From Lepus europaeus (Eukaryota; Chordata; Mammalia; Lagomorpha; Leporidae), in assembly GCF_033115175.1 (NCBI RefSeq), contig NC_084832.1, positions 10,343,342 to 10,407,341 of the forward strand: a DNA stretch of 64,000 bases. Direction: 5' to 3'. Made by a program: the position numbers and the translations under genes. Every line of letters begins with the position of its first letter. The stretch's first letter is position 1. The notes beneath the pieces were generated by a model that saw only the letters and a program-made list of their open reading frames with translations, was not told where the DNA came from and did not search any database. Positions 21,884-33,420 of this stretch are shown piece by piece.

Positions 21884-24711
21884 AAAGACTGCATAGTATT
21901 TCCTAATATCAATTTTCCTCTCATGAAGTTTATACCAAATGTGTCAGTTATAAATAATTCATAGATGTGGCCAACTCCAACACTGTCTGGAAACACTTAT
22001 GCTGACAGCCAAAGCATCAAATCAATGAGTCCTAAGAGTAGAAAAGATGTGAGATTTCTCACTCTAGTGACAGGCAATGTTGTGATTAGTACATTGATCC
22101 TATGTCTCATCTCCATGGTGAATTTGGAAAGGAAAGGTCAAATCTTTAGTGGGGTGAACTGGCTACATTCCTCTAATCAGTGAGAGAAGTGTGATCAGAA
22201 CCCAAGTCTGCCTCACACCCAAAAGTATCCTTTTACTTCTCTGTGTATTCCGACTCAGATTGTGCTATGTGATTCCCGTGGGCCACTGAGTATCACAGGT
22301 GTTGTGAAACAAGACCCAGTTTACAGCTGTAGTTGGTGTGCAGTGTTTCCCCAGTTGGATGAAATGGTTCTGTTTCTGTCATTCAGCAGCTGAGTCAGCT
22401 ACCCTGATGCAGAGGAGGTCTTTTTTGTCTTTGAAGATCTTTCTTCCCTTGCCCTGGTATCTTTTTCCTGCAAGCTCTTATACCCACAGCACACATACAT
22501 GGGCACATTCACATGTTCAGATTCATGCTGCTTGCAGACACACACACACTGCTGGTGCCAGAGACCTGGGCTGTCTGCTTGGAAGTGTCAGTAGACTCAC
22601 AGAAGGAAACCGGGAGTCAAATGGTCTTGTTCTGGCCTCGTGGCCATTACTGCCACATGGTGTCACTGTTGACGCACAGGCAGACTAGCTGCCCCGGTGC
22701 AATCTCCTTTGTCCCAACAAATGGGAATGGGTCTCCCAATCCCAACATTCTCTCTCTGAACAATTTAGTGACTTGGTAGTCTGATCAAATCTCTGCCTGC
22801 TTTCTGGTTCAGCTCTTTCATGGGCACTTCCTCCCACTGGGAAGATTCACTGTCATACATTACACAAATGTACAAGACACACAGGTATAGGAACTACCTG
22901 TCTCAGGTGGGCAAACTTGGTCTACAGGTTCATGGACCTCCCAGACTGGTTGTCTAGGATCAACACTACTCATTGGTAACATGGCTTCTTGAGTTTAGAC
23001 AAGTATTGGAGGCAAGCTGCTACAGATAGTTTAGTTCTTTTTTTTCCCACTCCTTTAGCCAAAAAGATTAGAAAGGTCTTTGCTGCTGAGTGGGGGTGGG
23101 GTGGGGGGGGGGAGGCTGGATGCTAATCCAAGGCCTGGAGGACAGAGATTATCTCTGCTGACCTCACTCTCAGAGACAAAGTAAGTCCTTCTTATTTTTA
23201 AGGTCTAGGTTTTTCATTCTTTCAGAGGAAAAGTGGTTCTTTTTTTTAACAATTGTTTTCCTTTTTAGTATGTGTGTTACTCAAAAGTTCCATGCCTTCT
23301 CTTGGGTAGCCACTTTTTCTTTTAGAGTGAACAATTGACCCCATGAGTATCCCTACATGTGGAAGGAAGGGCAAGGCAAGCATAAGTTTTATTACAAGCA
23401 GGTGACACCAATGTTCTGGCGCAATACCATGGGCCAGGATCAGGAAATTGTTGGCACAGAAACATGAATACCATACCCAGGTGTACCTCACTGCTACTTT
23501 TTGGTACCAGTTACAGGTGCTATAAAGCAGGGGAGATGTAGATACAACTTCCAAAGAACCTGGGTGGCCTTATCCTGCAACTGGTGATGGCTCTATTCTC
23601 TTGAGATTGAAAGGGCATGCTGGGAGATTAGAATATGAAGGGAACCATAACACCTGTGGCAGCTGAAAGACACCGGGACACCTCCTTTCTTGGGGTGGAC
23701 ATTCGAAGGAAGCCACCTCTGAGGCATGGAAGATACTTAGTTTCTTTGTCTATTTAAAGGAGTGTGGGAAAATCTTGGAGTCTAAGAAAATCTTGGAGTC
23801 TTGTGCCAGTCTGGCATTCAGATGCCAAGCCAGATTAAATTCAATCTGCAGACATTAAGGTGCTGTGAGACTGTTCAGATTACTGGGAAGACCTGAAGTT
23901 TTGTGTGGCAATGCTCATAGGTTGGAACCATCAGTGACATTCATAATGACCCCAAAGAAAGAAGCAGACATCCAAGGGCAGGTCAAATGGTGAAGAATGG
24001 ATCTACTGAGAGTGATACAGAACTGTCCAGTGCAGACTTTATAACCTTAGTAACAATTGACACAACTAATTCAGTGTTAGTAATTAGTGTGCATAGCAAA
24101 TTATATGCCATTAGCAACATCAAATGTATATTCAGTCCTTCTCAACAAAGCCTTGTGTCATCCTAGCAAGAATGGGAGAGGACTGTTGCATCACTCTTAT
24201 TTAGTATCATATGCTGTCCAGCTCTCTTTAAGACTCCTTGTCATTGATTATATTTTGTCTTCTGGGGCATAGATTCCTTGTCCTGAGCCTTTTTCTGTCA
24301 AAGTTTAAACATACTCCAGGCTCTTCCACCTTAATCTTTCTATCATTTTCAAGTTACTTATTGCATAAGCCCCTCCTTTTTGGATAGACCATGGACCAAA
24401 GCCAGTAAGAGTGATCTTGTTCTGTTATCTGAGTGATCAGTTGCCACAACAGTTGACATGCTTGGGGCTGGAACTCAGTGCTGCAGCTCAAAATCTATCT
24501 TCCTTTGAGATACAGCTAGGACTAATCCTATTATGTCCCAATTCCCTCTTTGCCTCTGTCATCCTGAGAAGTCCAATGCTCTACAGACATTATCAACTGA
24601 AATCTTCATTATAATCTTCTCTGTGTACTCCTAATCTCTCCATCCACTTCATCCCAAACCATTTCTCTGAGCCTTCTGCAATTCCTGCTGAATGGTTGGC
24701 CAACATTTTTG
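21884..24711. other. unassigned sequence, 2.8 kb
   Basis: No gene or named repeat recognised. Several frames of 80-116 codons (22338-22688, 22513-22779 plus; 23246-23554 minus) have no visible domain. A G-rich tract is at 23087-23115. The segment 22.2-24.0 kb is more GC-balanced than its surroundings and could be an old retroelement interior, but no diagnostic motif is seen. Confidence 0.35.
23087..23115 (+). repeat. G-rich tract, quadruplex-prone
   Basis: Runs of five, four and nine G separated by single T bases, then GAGG, in about 29 bp. This composition could form a G-quadruplex on the plus strand. There is no flanking gene to tie it to. Confidence 0.6.
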
Positions 24712-25045
24712 TGCCTTAATCAACTTGTGCTGCCATGTAAAATATGATATTTTGGGGGAGATTAAACAAAAGAAAATTAAAATCAAGGTCCCAGCAGAGT
24801 AAGTTCCATGTAAGATCTTCCTTCCTGGTTTGCTGACAGCTGCCTTCTCATTTGCCTTCACATGGTGGGGAGACAGTCAGCTCCAGTCTCTCCCTTTTCT
24901 CACAAGCACATAGTTCCATCCATTCTCAAGACCTCATCTAAACTCTGTCACCGCCCTAAGCCTACACCTCTGAATGCCATCACTTTGGGGATTAGGACTT
25001 AAACAAATGAATCCTAGGAGTATACAAACATTCAGTATGTAATGT
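24712..25045 (-). mobile_element. MaLR-type LTR, minus strand
   Basis: Antisense MST/MLT1-like solo LTR of the MaLR (ERVL-related) group. Blocks in order are TTGTGCTGCCATGTAAAATATGATATT, AAAATCAAGGTCCCAGCAGA, CTTCACATGGTGG, and CACTTTGGGGATTAGGACTTAAAC, then TACAAACATTCAG. All match the reverse of the LTR. No internal retroviral sequence is attached. Confidence 0.78.
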
Positions 25046-28000
25046 TTTGCTCCTGCTTCCACATTCATGTCATTCTTATATTTACAATGCATTCATTCTA
25101 CCCCAACAGCCATCAGAGTCTCAGCTTGTTTCTCAATTAACTCTGAAGTCCAAGGTCTCATCTAAGTATCATGGAAATCAGACATGGGTCACACCTGAGC
25201 TACAATTCATTCTGAAGTAAAATTTACCTCCCATTGTTACATACTGTAAAATTTTATAAGACACATGTTCCCAAATATAAGATGGGGCCAACACGCAAGA
25301 TAGAATTTCCCATTCTAAAAGAGAAATAGTAAGGCAATAGATAATGACCAGCCTTCAACAAGTCAAAAACTTAGCAAAGGCAAATGGCATTATATCTTCA
25401 CGTTAGGGAAAAATTCCCTTTGGTTTTAGGTTCTGGCTTCCTCTGGAATCCTGAGGATTCTGCCTTGGGGCCACTGCTCTTCCTCCACAACTGTGCAAGG
25501 TAAGGATTGAGTCCCCAAGGCTCCCATTTGCCACGACATAGCCTGTTGAAAGTTGAAACTGAGGTGATGAGCCCTTATCTGACACACTATGAAACCAAAG
25601 TATGAGCCCTTATAGTGCTTGAATAGCCTCCAGGGCCATTCTTCCCTTGTCTTGAATAACATGTTAGCAACCAGAGAGTTCCATGACCTGGTCCTTTAGG
25701 AGGTCTGATAGCCTTCCTTCTTGTCCTCCTGTCTTCTGTCTATCCTCACGTCTTTTTGCGGTGTTCTTTGCACTTACAGAGAAGGTGCCTCCTTAATTCT
25801 CATAACCACTTCTGAACTGTTAGGCTTGTTTTTTCTTTTTCTTTTCTTTTTCCCCCATCACAACTCCATACTCATACCATCTGACAGTATCATGGTATCA
25901 GTTAGAGACCCAGCCAGGGAACAGATGGCATGCCAAAGTAGGAAAATTCAAAGAGGATTTTAAAAAAGGAGCATTTCAAAAGATGTAAGGAGTAGGGCAG
26001 GGATTTAGAGCTAGTAACTGAGGTCATGGCAAGGGAGGCAGGAGAGGGTGACTAATCCCAAGATAGGAGAATCATGGGGATGGTTTGCCTTGTTTGGCCA
26101 AGGGAAAACACCTGTGGCAACCTGAGGAATAAGTGTGCATTCTTCCCTCCAATCTCGTGAGGTGTTCCCCACTAACTGAACCCTACAAGAGACCAGAGGA
26201 TACTGAATTCCTTTGAGGTGTGGGTATCTATGGGTCACAGAGCCAGTGCAGAGCTGATTGAATGGGCATGTTGACACAGTTCAGAACAGTCTTTCTCTTC
26301 TCCATCACTGTTGTCTTCTAATGGCTCCTGGCCCCTCCTCTTCATCCACTGAGAACTTGCTTATCACAGCCTCCTCTTCCCTCCCACTCATAGCATCCTC
26401 AGTGACTCCAACATCTTGGTGCCTGCCCCATCTGGCGCTGCTGCACTCTGGGTTCACTGACCAGTGTTGTTCTGGTGATCTTTACCTTTCACTCCCCACC
26501 AGGCTGGCACACTCACATTCCACCCTGGAAACTGACATCTGTAGAAACAGCACTGACTTTGAAATCTCCCCTGTATCTCAATTCTGCAAACACCTCCTTT
26601 GCTAACAGCTCACTGGCTCAAATAATCCTGCTGCAAAAATCCTTATCACAAATTCAGTCCTCCAGTTGACATACCTCAACATTCTCGCAATTGAATAGCC
26701 CCTTCTGCTTTCATTTTCTTCCTTGTGCAGCTCAAAGTCCATGGCTTATTTTTATTATTACTGTCTTGAAGTTTTCTCAGTCTTTTTTTTTTCTCCTTCT
26801 GTCGTTCTTTTGCCTGGTAAAACCCCAGTCCGTAATGACTCAACCATGCAAACACATGTTCAGTGCTTGTGTGCCGACAGCTGAAGACTGCAGGAGGAAA
26901 GTGAAGTAGCCAGGCAGACTGGCTACCCTTTAAATAAATTATATACTCATAAAACTCCAACAGCCACTTAATGCTCACTGACAACGCATTTGTATTTGTC
27001 TTTTAAAGTGATTTTCTCACTTCTTGAGTTAATACTGTACCTTTCTCCACAAATTTCTTATTTCACTTTCCTATACTTTCAACCATGCTCTTAATCTCAT
27101 TTCTTATTTCCCTTAAATATCAAAATCATCTGCTAGGAATTTCTTCATCTTCTCACTTCCAAGTTTAGAAACCTACCTGCATCGGAACTCATATCTGTCC
27201 CTCTAAGTGCTAATTTTTATGGAAGTTCAATGCTTCCACACCTTCATTTGGTCTCTGGATTTCATATCCCTTAAGCTTTGCCTACCATTTGATTATTCCT
27301 TCACTCTCTAGCTTTAGGAATCTTTTGTACCTTCTGTCTGAAGACAGTTAAGTCACTCCTTTAACCTTACCCTTCTCCAGTCACTGTATTTCTCCACATC
27401 ACTTCTTCTGCCTTTGCTTGTTACCCTCCACCCCTTGATTTGTTCCACCTAAGTGACAGCTTTTCCCTAGGCTCCTTAGCTGGAATTTCCTGCTGTATCC
27501 AACCTCTACCTGGTGATGCTCCCCAAGGATCAGTCACAGGACTTGTCTTTTCCTTTGGAGTTTATGTCCATTCCATTAAATACCACTTAACATGTCAATA
27601 ATATTTTTCCCTCTAGGATTGTCTTCCATGGTAACAGGAAGTACAGGAAGTACATATAAACTTAAAAACTTGTAACTCAGGTGTGCCCACTTCCTGATTC
27701 TCGTCATAAGTGCTCCTTTGTAGATGAGGATAGTTGGGCATGCAGGAGTCATGAGGCTTCAGCCATCTTAGAGGGAACAATATGCATTCTAGATTGTCTT
27801 TTTATCATCATGGTCTGGGTACAGAGAATAGATGCAGGTCTCATCTGCTCTTTTTCTGTCCTCTCATTGTGCCAGGCACAGGGCAATAGCTGATTGAAAC
27901 ACAGTACCACAACCTTTCCCAAGGAGCTGTCAAGTCATCCACTTCCAATTTATCTGATCTGGCACAGCAGATAAATGTGATTTGCTATCCTTGGCCTAGA

Positions 28001-30206
28001 CAATTTCCTAAATTTAATGATCTTTCCATTAAAGACTCTTTCTAGTTCTCCAATTTGGGAAGCCCATTGAAATGACAAAAACCTCTTGTAATGTTGTGAA
28101 TCATTCCATGGAACACGTGTAATATCTACATCAACAAACCAGTCTTCTTATTTAGATTTATGAAGCTATTTTTCTCCAGGCCTTTTCCTTCCTGAAGCCT
28201 TAAATTCACAGCTTATTTACAAAAACCTATGACCCCTTCTATCTCTGTCTAAAAGCAGTCAGCCTCACGGTATCTTAGTTGAGATATACTAGGCTTTGCC
28301 AATTGTATGCCTTACCATGACATTAAATGGGTTCATATCACCTTAACTACATAAAGGTGTGGAATCTTAACTACTTTGCTGGATTCCTTGCAGAAACTGA
28401 TGTACCACCTTATAGCAGAAGTAAAGAGGTTGAAAATAAATGTCTAGTATACCACTTTTATTTTGAGTTGTCAAAAATGTTTCTAGAAATGGATTTTAGA
28501 AAATAATTTTCTTCATTTCTCAGCCTGAGGATCTTCTTTCCAACTATACAAGAAAATATTCCTGGCAGGGAGAGTATTTGTTATAAACCCCTCTATTTCA
28601 GTAACAGAAGCTCCAAGGAACAATTATGGAGCTTTTTTCATACAATAAGAATTGTTTCTCTGCATCTCGATTCATTCTTTCTTCCCCAACAAGCTGGGCA
28701 TGTTTTAGCAATTTCTTTCAATCTATGTCCTGGACTGTTTCGATACTTGATTTAATGATCATTTCCTCCTAATACTCTTAGCATTTAGTCTGAAAAGCAA
28801 GATGTTTGGGAATCCAAATACCAGGATAACAATGACAATAGACTTCTGAGGAATGAATAAGGATTTTAATTTTACCCAATCTTTTTCTGAGGCCATGCCT
28901 TGGAACTTTGTATCCATAAATACATTATATTTTTTCTTAATCCAACTTAGATGGATTATTTTTCCAACTCTTCAATTAGCATTTGTCAGTTTTAAATTCT
29001 TATTGCATATACGTGGTTTTATCAAATAATCTAAATATAACTACTCATTAATAGTCTATTTTATATGATACTCGACTTAGTAAATAAGAATTTGTTTAGT
29101 TTTCACTCTTTTCTCCCAAGCAGCAGGAAATGAAGGACGGGACTCACATTTTGCCTTTAAGGTAGTCAAGATAGAATCAGTTGTCAATAATCTCTCGAAC
29201 TGAAAAAGTAGGGACGTTTCCTTATCTCATCAAAGTGGACCTATTGAAACTGTGTAGAAAGAGAAAATGTTAATCAGATTGAAGCACCTTAATTCTTTTT
29301 CACCAGATGAATAATCAATACAGATAAATTTGGGTCTGATCTGTTAAAGGTTAAGATAATTAGCAACTAGGGTTTTGCAAGATCTGATATTTCCATAGGG
29401 GTTGTAGAAGGTAAGGAAGAACTAGGCATTAGGTAACCTGTAGCACTGATGATTGAACTAGAAAGGACTTTACTCCTAAACTGCCATTCAGCATTAACAG
29501 TTGCATTTATAAATAAGTGTGGCCCAAGTCCTTGTTTGATTCAATGAGCTACATACTTGAGATTTGAACAGGGAAAAATAACCTAGATTCCCTCCAGGTA
29601 TAGCTTTATAGTCCTTAATATCAGCAATAATGTCTCTAAATATTATTCTGGCTTTGGAAACAAATTAACAATTTTATTTTGAGACATAAAGCGTTTTAAT
29701 TCTTTCTACTTATACAGTATTTGAAAAACATATTTATGTATAAAACCAAAATTGTGTGACTTCTTCAAGAAGGATTTCAGGTTGAAGATTAGTATACAGA
29801 AAAAAAAGAGGAGGTCAAGATAATAGCGGTGGGGGAGCAACAAGTAAAGACATCATTAAAAATGAGATGCTGTTTTTGAGCATTACATGAAAACAAGAGA
29901 AAAGGAACTCTGAGCTTCAGAAGTTTATTAAAGCTAGCAAATCAGTCCTCCTTCTTACAGTTAGGAAAACAAAATTCACTTGAAGATAAGTGGTAGAAAG
30001 TTATTGGGATAAATTCCATGAAAGAAAAAAGTACGGAGGAAAATAACATTTTAAGATAAGAAAATATGATGGAAAAACAAGTCAGGAAAATGATATACAT
30101 GCTCACACACTCAAACACACAAATCCTAACTTTATTTATAAGAAGATCAAGAAAAAATGACTATGCCAGTATCAATAAATATCCATAGCAACAAGATGTC
30201 ATCTTT
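25046..30206. other. unassigned sequence, 5.2 kb
   Basis: The longest stretch without a recognised element. 26250-27620 is C/T-rich on the plus strand with no periodicity. Frames up to about 115 codons (26258-26605 plus, 26676-26984 minus) show no domain. Ancient repeats may be present below my ability to recognise them. I see no exon-like block with good splice sites. Confidence 0.35.
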
Positions 30207-30498
30207 ATTTTTTTTTAAGATTTTATTTAATTCTTTGAGAGATAGAGTTTGAGAAACAGACACAAAGGTTTTCCACCTGATGGTTCATTCCCCAGATAGC
30301 CCCAATGGCCAGAGCTGGGCCTCTCTGAAGCCAGGAGCTTCTTCTGAGTCTCCCACCTTGGGCCATATTCTATTGCTTTTCCAGGTCATAGCAGAGAGCT
30401 GGATGGGAAGAGGAGCAGTTGGGATATGAACCGGCGCCTATATGGGATGTTGGTGCTGTAGGCAGATGCTTAGAATACTACACCACAGCTGCAGCCAC
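30207..30498 (-). mobile_element. old CSINE-type SINE
   Basis: Minus-strand diverged SINE: TTTTTTTTAAGATTTTATTTAATTC start, GATGGTTCATTCCCCAGATAGCC, GAAGCCAGGAGCTTCTTCTG, CAGAGAGCTGGATGG, GATATGAACCGGCGCC, and an ACCACAGCTGCAGCC head. Confidence 0.85.
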
Positions 30499-30813
30499 AA
30501 GACAGTGGTCTTAAAGACCATTTCACTTTCTTTTAGAGGAGTTGTTGGAGAGTTGAGTGTGGAAAAGAAATACACAAAAATGAGATGGGAACATTTTGAC
30601 ATGCTAGATAGGAAGGAAGTTATAAAGACTGCTAGGTTCATGTCAAAAGGATTCAAGAGTCACTTTAAAGAGGCTTATACTGGCCAAGGTAGGAAGAACA
30701 TGAGCTTTAGTTAGAATAAAAATTATAATGGGTTAAAATCCATTAAATGTGCTTAAATGAGTTCATAATGACTGTATCTAATGAGAAAATATCAATCATT
30801 TATTTTGCCAATT
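30499..30813. other. unassigned sequence
   Basis: No repeat recognised. The 90-codon plus frame at 30442-30714 begins inside the SINE and has no motif. Confidence 0.4.
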
Positions 30814-30879
30814 CTTTTTTTTTTTTTTTTTTTTTTCACATTCTAATGAAGGAATTTTATTTTTATTTTTTTTTTTATT

Positions 30880-31193
30880 TTTATTTTTTTTATTAAACTT
30901 TTATTTAATGAATATAGATTTCCAAAGTATAGCTTATGGGTTACAATGGCTTCCCCCCTCCCATAACTTCCCTCCCGCCCGCTACCCTCCCCTTTCCCGC
31001 TCCCTTTCCCCTTCCATTCATGTAAAGATTCATTTTCAATTCTCTTTGTATACAGAAGATCAGTTTAGTATATATTAGGTAAAGATTTCAACTTTTTGCC
31101 CATATAGCAACATCAAGTGAAAAAACTACCATTGGATTACTAATTATAGCATTAAATAGCAATGTACAGCACATTAAAGACAGAGATCCTACA
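30880..31193 (-). mobile_element. L1 3' end, 5' truncated
   Basis: Minus-strand rabbit-type L1 3' UTR of about 310 bp with the AACTTTTATTTAATGAATATAGATT tail, C-rich block at 30953-31013 and TATACAGAAGATCAGTTTAG. A long T/A-rich run precedes it, including a separate T tract at 30814-30836. GAATTTT-type sequence on both sides hints at a TSD. Confidence 0.88.
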
Positions 31194-31261
31194 GAATTTT
31201 TTTTTTCAAATTAATTAATTTTCTATGCCATTTCCATTTTAACACCAGGTTATTTTTTTTT

Positions 31262-31600
31262 TTTCATTTCCAATTCTCTTTATATACAGAAGATCACTTC
31301 AGTATATAATTAGCAAAGACCTCATCAGTCTGCGCCCACACAGAAACACAAAGTATAAAAATACCGTTTCAGTACCAGTCGTAGCATCACTTGGCTTTAG
31401 ACGACACATTAGGGACAGATCCAATTCTTTATAACCTCTGCCTCCAGATGATCTAAAAGTAGATGAGGGGAAATGTATCCTTATATGATAATACCCATTA
31501 ATAACTGAAAACAAGAAATATAGCACTATACTAAATGAAATATAAATTATCATCACTTGGAAAACTCCAATGAATTTAAGGATCTAGACACTGAGCATTA
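31262..31600 (-). mobile_element. older L1 3' end fragment
   Basis: A second minus-strand L1 tail directly beyond the first: CCAATTCTCTTTATATACAGAAGATCAC, AGCAAAGACCTCATCAGTCTGCGCCCACACAG and ATACCGTTTCAGTACCAGTCGTAGC. It aligns with the same 3' UTR but is clearly more diverged, so it comes from a different, older insertion. Confidence 0.75.
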
Positions 31601-32284
31601 AAGACTACTAGCACTAAAAAAGGAAAAGCTGATAAATATAATGTACTTCTAGATGGGTGAATATGCCAGCACTCTAACCTTGTCAATGGATCAAGTGAGG
31701 CTAATCAAGACTCCAATTGTCAATTTGCAAGAAGTATAGAGGAACATGTTGCTCTGAAGTGGGGGTATGCACTCAGCAAAATCCAGACTGTTGGAAACTT
31801 TAGGTCAAATAGATTAGATTCTTCAAACAATGAGTTGTAAGAAAAGGAAGAAGATGGAGTTTGTATATTTAAATTTGTTTTAAAGAAATGGAAAAGCTAA
31901 TCTACAGTATTCAGGGATACAAACTAGGGTAACAAATTACACAGAAATAACCTAAGGAAGTGAGTGCCCTAAAAGCCAGGAGGGTCGTTCTTTCCAAGGG
32001 AGTGAATGAGGTTGCTATAGCCACTCCGCCACTCCGGGGCTCTCTGGTATAGCTATTGTTCTTTTTCTTGAGCTATAATGTGGTTGCAGGGATTTTGATA
32101 AAGACAGCATTTGGATAAAATTGGCTGATTTTCCACCAAGAATGAGAAATAGTAGAGATAGTTTATAAATTATAGTGTTATAGGTCAGAAAAAGAAGTTT
32201 TCTCAAACCTAAGTATTGAAGTATAAAATTGATGATTTTTTTGGAATATAAGAAAACTTCATTCCTCTGGGAACTAGAAATAGA
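31601..32284. other. unassigned sequence
   Basis: Mostly unassigned. It may be the upstream part of the decayed plus-strand L1 that becomes recognisable at 32285. Confidence 0.35.
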
Positions 32285-32475
32285 ACTGTGCAAACTCAAA
32301 ATTAGCAGAAAGAAGGAAATGATAAGGATCAGAGTAGAAATAAACTAGTGATAAAAATTGTAGAAAAACATCAGTAGAAATGAGTTGGTTTTCCAAAAAG
32401 AATAAATGAAATAGAAAATCTTTAGCTATACCAAGAAAAAATACAGAAGTCTCAAATAAAATCAGCAATGAATGT
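32285..32475 (+). mobile_element. old L1 ORF2 remnant
   Basis: Plus-strand ancient L1 ORF2 sequence: CAAACTCAAAATTAGCAGAAAGAAGGAAATGATAAGG, AGAAATGAGTTGGTTTTCC and ATAGAAAATCTTTAGCTATACCAAGAAAAAA match a mid-ORF2 stretch that also occurs in the L1 at about 48.55-48.7 kb of this window. Confidence 0.7.
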
Positions 32476-32800
32476 CACAGGCATTAAGATTCAGTCTTAA
32501 GGTAAGGATCAAATAAAGAATATGGTTGTCACAGCCATTGCTAACACTACGGAGTAGGTTAAGGCTTTCCTAATAAATCCTTTTAGTTTGACAAAATGGC
32601 TTCAGAAAAAGAGACAAAATGAGCGTTTCTCCCACCCATGCCTGGTCAACACAAAGTGCTTTGATTTATACTGGCTATGGGACATGGGACAAAAATGCTG
32701 ATTGGATGAAAATGGCTGAGACTGTCCTTTGGAGAGAATTGTAACAAAGAGCTGCCAGCTTGAACTAAAAGACAGGGATGGACATTTCAAAAGCCATGTG
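32476..32800. other. unassigned sequence
   Basis: Nothing recognised between the L1 fragment and the LTR. Confidence 0.4.
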
Positions 32801-33218
32801 TGTTAGGAAACTGGGGCAGTTTTAGCCAGGTGGCCGCATGGCCCAGCAACCTGAGCCAGGCTCCACCCCCATCCTAATGGGATTAGCTGCTCCTGCTTCC
32901 CTGCCCGCCCTCAGGCAAAGTTTTAAAAGGGCCTGTTCCTGAACAGGTTCTCTCTTGGTTCTGCTCTCTTGGCCCTTCTCCCCTGCACTCTCTTGGTTCC
33001 TCTCTCTAGCCTCCTCTCGTCTCTTGCTTCTCTCTTGGCTCTCTCTCGGCTCCTCTCATCTCTCCTCTCTCTCTTCTCTCCTTGCTAGCTCCTCTCCTCT
33101 GTTTCTCTCTTAGACTCTCTTTCTCTCTTTTTCCTTCCCGTCGGGTGTTCCCCAATAAACCCTTTCCCTTACTCTGGTGTTCGGTGTGTTTTGTGACAGC
33201 TAACATTAATATATAACA
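32801..33218 (+). mobile_element. solo LTR, 418 bp
   Basis: Begins TGTTAGG and ends ATATAACA, giving the inverted TGTTA/TAACA termini of a retroviral LTR. It carries a TTTTAAAAGGG TATA-like site near 32920, a long C/T-rich stretch with repeated TCTCTTGG motifs (about 32945-33145), the polyadenylation signal CCCCAATAAACC near 33150 and a GT-rich tail. The flanks ATGTG (32796-32800) and GTGTG (33219-33223) match at four of five bases. There is no internal retroviral sequence, so this is a solo LTR. The 90-codon minus frame in it is antisense to the C/T tract. Confidence 0.8.
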
Positions 33219-33300
33219 GTGTGGCCAATCATTTATAAGGGAAGGAAGTTGGCTAAGAGAGCTTCCCAGTCCTTCCATGCTCTCTCAAGTTGTGTAAAAT

Positions 33301-33420
33301 GGTAATATAAAAAAGGGATGGGGGGAGGGACAGAGGAAGGAAAAGAGTAGAATTCTAAGAATATAATAATATCTATGAACTATATTGAATCTGTTAAAAC
33401 TGAGCAACTAGAAATAATTT
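33301..33420 (+). mobile_element. older L1 3' end fragment
   Basis: Purine-rich GGGATGGGGGGAGGGACAGAGGAAGG followed by AGAATTCTAAGAATATAATAATATCTATGAACTATATTGAATCTG matches the segment at 51270-51345 and is the plus-strand version of the older rabbit-type L1 tail. Confidence 0.6.

Noticed and set aside
33006..33278. 90-codon minus-strand frame rich in R, E, K and G
   Set aside because: It is the purine-rich complement of the LTR C/T tract. Low-complexity, not a basic-acidic protein.
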